NCBI GenBank assembly: GCA_020635275.1
Contig: JACKAA010000003.1
Location: 567,001 to 631,000 of the forward strand
Length of the DNA: 64,000 nt
Source: Ignavibacteriales bacterium
GTDB lineage: Bacteria; Bacteroidota; Ignavibacteria; Ignavibacteriales; Melioribacteraceae
Direction of reading: 5' to 3'
Both the position numbers and the translations under genes were made by a program. The notes below the pieces were generated by a model that did not search any database, had not been told where the DNA came from, and saw only the letters and a program-made list of their open reading frames with translations. Below, in pieces: positions 61,177 through 64,000 of the stretch (positions are counted from its first letter, which is position 1; the number at the start of each line of letters is the position of its first letter).

Positions 61177-61857
61177 ATGTCTAAATATAAAAATTCTATT
61201 GTAGTTCTGATCCTTTTTCTATTTGCGGTTAATTCAAATATTGCTCAAGATAATTTTGAAGGGGAAATTAAATTCAAAATTTCTAGCGACGGCGAAGAAA
61301 TGTTATTAAACTATTTTATTAAAGATGATAATCTTAGAATGGAAATGGTAGAAAATAAAGAAGCAGTGTTTATTAATAATTCCAAAGGATCATTTATTTT
61401 AATGCCTGAAGAAAAAATGTATATGGATTTAAATAATTCTCTTTTTAGTAAAATTCCCGGCATGATGGGTATGGAAGAAGATGAAAATGAAGATACCGAA
61501 ATTGAGGATATTGACATTGATAAATATAGAACCGGAAAAACCATGACAATACTTGGGTACAATTGCTACCAATGGATCTTTAAAGAGGAAGAAGAAGAGG
61601 AAGAAGTTGAAGCTTGGGTTACAGATGAACTAGGCAATTTTATGTTAATGAGCGGACCAATGGGCGGCGGTTATTCTCCTGGTTGGGGATCATCTGTAAA
61701 TAATAATGGATTTTTTCCCTTATTGGTGATTACAAAAGATGAAGATGGTGAAGTTACTTCAAGATTTGAAGCCACAGAAATTGATGAAAAAAGTTTAGAT
61801 ACTGATTTGTTTACTCCTCCTTCTGATTATAGCGAAATGAAAATACCTGGTATGTAA
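61177..61857 (+). CDS. DUF4412 domain exported protein
   Basis: A 226-residue exported protein with a signal peptide (about 1-24, NSNIAQ). It fits DUF4412: FEGEIKFKISSDGEEMLLNY, KDDNLRMEMVE, then GKTMTILGYNCYQWIFK, with a very acidic loop (EDENEDTEIEDIDIDK) in the middle and a second (EEEEEEE). The family is common in Bacteroidota; function is unknown. I use the ATG at 61177 because of the GGAGG site nearby; a longer open frame upstream has no signal. A clear terminator follows. Confidence 0.85.
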   Translation: MSKYKNSIVVLILFLFAVNSNIAQDNFEGEIKFKISSDGEEMLLNYFIKDDNLRMEMVENKEAVFINNSKGSFILMPEEKMYMDLNNSLFSKIPGMMGMEEDENEDTEIEDIDIDKYRTGKTMTILGYNCYQWIFKEEEEEEEVEAWVTDELGNFMLMSGPMGGGYSPGWGSSVNNNGFFPLLVITKDEDGEVTSRFEATEIDEKSLDTDLFTPPSDYSEMKIPGM

Positions 61858-61881
61858 AACCAATAAAATAACTATATTATT

Positions 61882-61908
61882 AAATTCCCACACTTTGTGG
61901 GAATTTTT
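61882..61908 (+). terminator. Rho-independent terminator after the DUF4412 gene
   Basis: An 11-bp stem (61882-61892 with 61896-61906), 3-base loop, then TT. It starts 25 bases after the stop. The stem core ATTCCCACA resembles a hairpin of the GTCATT elements, but the GTCATT ends are missing. Confidence 0.88.
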
Positions 61909-61933
61909 ATTTAACATCAAATATTATTTATTT

Positions 61934-62980
61934 ATGAAAAAATTTTTTCTCTTTTTCTTAGTTCTAATTTTGGCTGTGGTAATATTTTTCTATTGTTCAA
62001 GTGAAACTATTAATCAAATCAATAAAGAAAATGCACACTACAAAATTTTAAATGAATCCGAAATTCTTCCGATTAAGCTTTTAGGTGAAATTGCTGAAAG
62101 AAATTCAGAAATATCCGGATTGTGTTGGTTTGGCAGCAAGCTTATTCTTCTCCCCCAATATCCAAATAATTTTAAAGGAAGCGCCGGAAAAATATTTTAC
62201 ATCGAAAAGAATAGGTTAGATAATTATATAAATGGGAATGATACCTCTCCAATTCTCCCGGAATATTTTGAAATTGATTTAAGTGCAATCAAGGATTTTT
62301 TTCAACTTGGTTCCGGATTTGAAGCCATTACAATCATTGACAATACTGCTTATTTCACAATTGAAAGTTTAAATAACGGAAAAACGGAAACTTTATTGGT
62401 AAAAGGAATAATTGATACATTAAATAACTCTATTGGTTTGGATGAAAATTCTATTGTAAAAGATCCGGCTGATTTATTTATTCATAATATCAGTGATGAA
62501 TCAATACTGAATTATCAAAATAATATTTTCCCTATTTATGAAATTTTTGGAAAAAACATTAATAAAAAACCTCAAGTTTCGGTTTTTGATAATAATTTAA
62601 AATTCCTTCAAAAAATTGATTTTCCCAATATTGAATATAGAATTACGGATGTTACATCCGTTGATGATTCAGACAAATTTTGGGCAATAAACTATTTTTA
62701 TCCCGGAGATAATAAAAAACTTAATCCTGCCAAGGACGAATTATTTGAAAAATATGGAATTGGAAAATCACATCAATATTTAAATCCAGTTGAGAGACTT
62801 GTGGAATTTAAAATTTTAGATAAAAAAATAGATTTTAGTGAAAAATCGCCAATTTATCTCAAACTTTTACCTAATGATAGCAGAAATTGGGAAGGAATTG
62901 CCAGATTTGAAAATAAAGGATTTTTATTGACAACAGATACTTTTCCAGAGACAATTTTAGCATTTGTAAAGACTAATTGA
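61934..62980 (+). CDS. Lipoprotein with probable beta-propeller fold, function unknown
   Basis: A 348-residue lipoprotein (lipobox IFFYCSS, Cys21 or so). The mature part has propeller-like strands (NSEISGLCWFGSKLILLPQY, SGFEAITIIDNTAYFTIESL, NWEGIARFENKGFLLTTDT), the G-x-E-A and N-W-E-G turns being seen in esterase-like phytase or SdiA-regulated type propellers, a resemblance only. I use the ATG at 61934; an earlier start would lie in the terminator stem. Monocistronic. Confidence 0.75.
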   Translation: MKKFFLFFLVLILAVVIFFYCSSETINQINKENAHYKILNESEILPIKLLGEIAERNSEISGLCWFGSKLILLPQYPNNFKGSAGKIFYIEKNRLDNYINGNDTSPILPEYFEIDLSAIKDFFQLGSGFEAITIIDNTAYFTIESLNNGKTETLLVKGIIDTLNNSIGLDENSIVKDPADLFIHNISDESILNYQNNIFPIYEIFGKNINKKPQVSVFDNNLKFLQKIDFPNIEYRITDVTSVDDSDKFWAINYFYPGDNKKLNPAKDELFEKYGIGKSHQYLNPVERLVEFKILDKKIDFSEKSPIYLKLLPNDSRNWEGIARFENKGFLLTTDTFPETILAFVKTN

Positions 62981-63025
62981 TCCAATATAATGGTATAGTA
63001 GTTTTTAAATAAATTATGCCAATTC

Positions 63026-63056
63026 TTGACATTTCTTAACTATTCAGATATATTTA
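63026..63056 (+). promoter_or_regulatory. Promoter of rplM-rpsI
   Basis: TTGACA (63026-63031) is followed after 17 bases by TATATTTA (63049-63056), which reads both as a sigma-70 type -10 (TATATT) and as a near match to TAnnTTTG. It is 38 bases upstream of the rplM start. Confidence 0.8.
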
Positions 63057-63093
63057 TAGGCTCTAAAAAAAATCTCTTTTACGGAGGATATAG

Positions 63094-63534
63094 TTGAAAC
63101 AAGAAAAAATAACAAGATTTATTAAAACCGAAGATGCCGATAGAAAATGGCACGTAATTGATGCTGAGAATTTAGTATTAGGAAGACTTGCAGCTAAAGC
63201 AGCAACTGTTATAAGAGGTAAACATAAACCTATCTTCACGCCTAATACAGATACTGGTGATTTTGTAATTGTGATTAATGCTGATAAAGTAAAATTAACC
63301 GGTAAAAGAGAGCAAATGAAAACCTATTTCACACATTCTATGTATCCTGGTGGCCAAAAGATAAAAACTTTTTCTGAATTAATTGATAAAAAGCCGGAAT
63401 ATGTTATTACTCAAGCTGTTAAAGGAATGTTGCCAAAAAATAGGTTAGGCAGAAAGCTTATTAAAAAATTAAAAGTTTATGCTGGTACCAAACATCCTCA
63501 TACTGCTCAACAACCAGAAGCATTAAGTTTATAA
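63094..63534 (+). CDS. rplM: 50S ribosomal protein L13
   Basis: A 146-residue L13: RKWHVIDAENLVLGRLAAKA, VITQAVKGMLPKNRLGRKLI and KVYAGTKHPHTAQQPE are diagnostic. It begins with a TTG at 63094, six bases after a clean GGAGG (63083-63087); no in-frame ATG precedes the conserved core. It is followed by rpsI after 15 bases, the usual pair. Confidence 0.98.
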   Translation: MKQEKITRFIKTEDADRKWHVIDAENLVLGRLAAKAATVIRGKHKPIFTPNTDTGDFVIVINADKVKLTGKREQMKTYFTHSMYPGGQKIKTFSELIDKKPEYVITQAVKGMLPKNRLGRKLIKKLKVYAGTKHPHTAQQPEALSL

Positions 63535-63549
63535 AAAATAGGAAGATAA

Positions 63550-63936
63550 ATGGCAGATAAAATTTTTGTTGGAAGAAGAAAAAATGCAGTTGCTAGAGTT
63601 ATTTTAAGAAATGGTTCTGGTAAAATTACAATTAACAAAAGAGAATTTGAAAATTTCTTCCCTATTGCAGATAATCGTGATGATGTTATTACACCATTTA
63701 AATTTACTGAAACTTTAGGTAAATATGATGTTTTAGCCAATGTTAACGGTGGTGGTGTTCGTGGTCAAGCTGAAGCCATTAGACTTGGAATTGCCAGAGC
63801 TTTAGTTGATATTGATCCTGAATTACGTGCTCTATTAAAACCAGAAGGATTATTAAGAAGAGATCCAAGAATGGTTGAACGTAAAAAACCAGGCAGACCT
63901 AAAGCAAGAAAGAAATTTCAATTTTCAAAAAGATAA
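63550..63936 (+). CDS. rpsI: 30S ribosomal protein S9
   Basis: A 128-residue S9, complete. It shows the conserved start FVGRRKNAVARVILRNGSGK, the GGGVRGQAEAIRLGIARAL block and the basic C-terminal tail ending in K-R (RDPRMVERKKPGRPKARKKF). AGGAAGATAA precedes the ATG. It is co-transcribed with rplM. Confidence 0.98.
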   Translation: MADKIFVGRRKNAVARVILRNGSGKITINKREFENFFPIADNRDDVITPFKFTETLGKYDVLANVNGGGVRGQAEAIRLGIARALVDIDPELRALLKPEGLLRRDPRMVERKKPGRPKARKKFQFSKR

Positions 63937-63944
63937 TTTCACTT

Positions 63945-63971
63945 GGTGGTTTTTCAATAAGATTAACCACC
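63945..63971 (+). terminator. Weak hairpin after rpsI
   Basis: A 7-bp stem (GGTGGTT 63945-63951 with AACCACC 63965-63971), 13-base loop and a T-rich tail. It could be a terminator or attenuator before a following gene outside the window. The last 29 bases show nothing else. Confidence 0.5.
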
Positions 63972-64000
63972 TTATTTATTCAATCATTCATACTTTTGGA

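Noticed and set aside
61882..61908. A further copy of the GTCATT element
   Set aside because: Only the inner ATTCCCACA stem is similar; the GTCATT/AATGAC ends are absent, and it fits an ordinary terminator.
1..64000. tRNA, rRNA, CRISPR, prophage or insertion sequences
   Set aside because: Reading both strands I found no tRNA-like T-arm and acceptor pair, no regular repeat-spacer array and no transposase or phage gene; tRNAscan or similar would be needed to be certain.

Overview
The window is an AT-rich, gene-dense chromosomal segment with no rRNA, tRNA, CRISPR array, phage or insertion-sequence gene that I can see. It looks like a member of the Ignavibacteria or a close relative in the Bacteroidota/Chlorobiota group. 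Reasons: a PorQ-like protein and two secreted proteins with C-terminal sorting domains of the type IX secretion kind, one with the NYPNPFNP motif; many Sec-exported lipoproteins and peptidases; an S46 dipeptidyl-peptidase; and promoters whose -7 element resembles the Bacteroidota TAnnTTTG. Unlike classical Bacteroidia, many genes have strong Shine-Dalgarno sites (AGGAGG, GGAGG, GAGGTG).

Layout. 0-5.4 kb: VOC protein, BamE-like exported protein, CPBP protease/DUF2007/CdsA operon, DinB-like, DUF3108 and 3-methyladenine glycosylase. 5.4-14.7 kb: S46 peptidase, then a tightly overlapping minus-strand operon bamD / thioesterase / FG-GAP protein / sorting-domain metalloprotease / ccmA / ccmB. 14.9-20.5 kb: envelope genes (PorQ, MerR regulator plus exported protein, FadL-like porin, TPR protein). 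20.6-29.6 kb: HAD hydrolase, LolA-like protein, glyS, AmmeMemoRadiSam proteins B and A, DUF4905 protein, tryptophanase, and a divergent small XRE regulator with two membrane proteins. 29.7-42.3 kb: priA, S66 carboxypeptidase, DUF4920 protein, a sorting-domain protein, PepSY protein, PepF, M16 peptidase, lipoprotein and esterase. 42.5-49.3 kb: LOG protein, a three-gene operon with a Rossmann protein and a racemase homologue, EIIA, hisS, rlmB. 49.3-55.7 kb: complete sufBCDS-sufT-brxB-rrf2 operon for iron-sulfur cluster assembly. 55.7-64 kb: FAD/Fe-S dehydrogenase, Xaa-Pro aminopeptidase, deoxyhypusine synthase homologue, two exported proteins and rplM-rpsI.

The most interesting signal is not a gene but a set of dispersed palindromes. 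One family has GTCATT...AATGAC ends: three full copies (71, 75 and 81 bp) and one half copy. One full copy lies between ccmA and ccmB, one between sufB and sufC, and one is inserted in frame, as exactly 25 codons, in the linker of a secreted sorting-domain protein. A second family is a 28-bp palindrome found twice, both times in the short gap between convergent genes. Other points are a 16-bp perfect palindrome over the xre promoter, a 9-6-9 inverted repeat over the suf promoter in an operon that ends with an Rrf2 regulator, and a glyS whose Shine-Dalgarno site points at an AUC codon.
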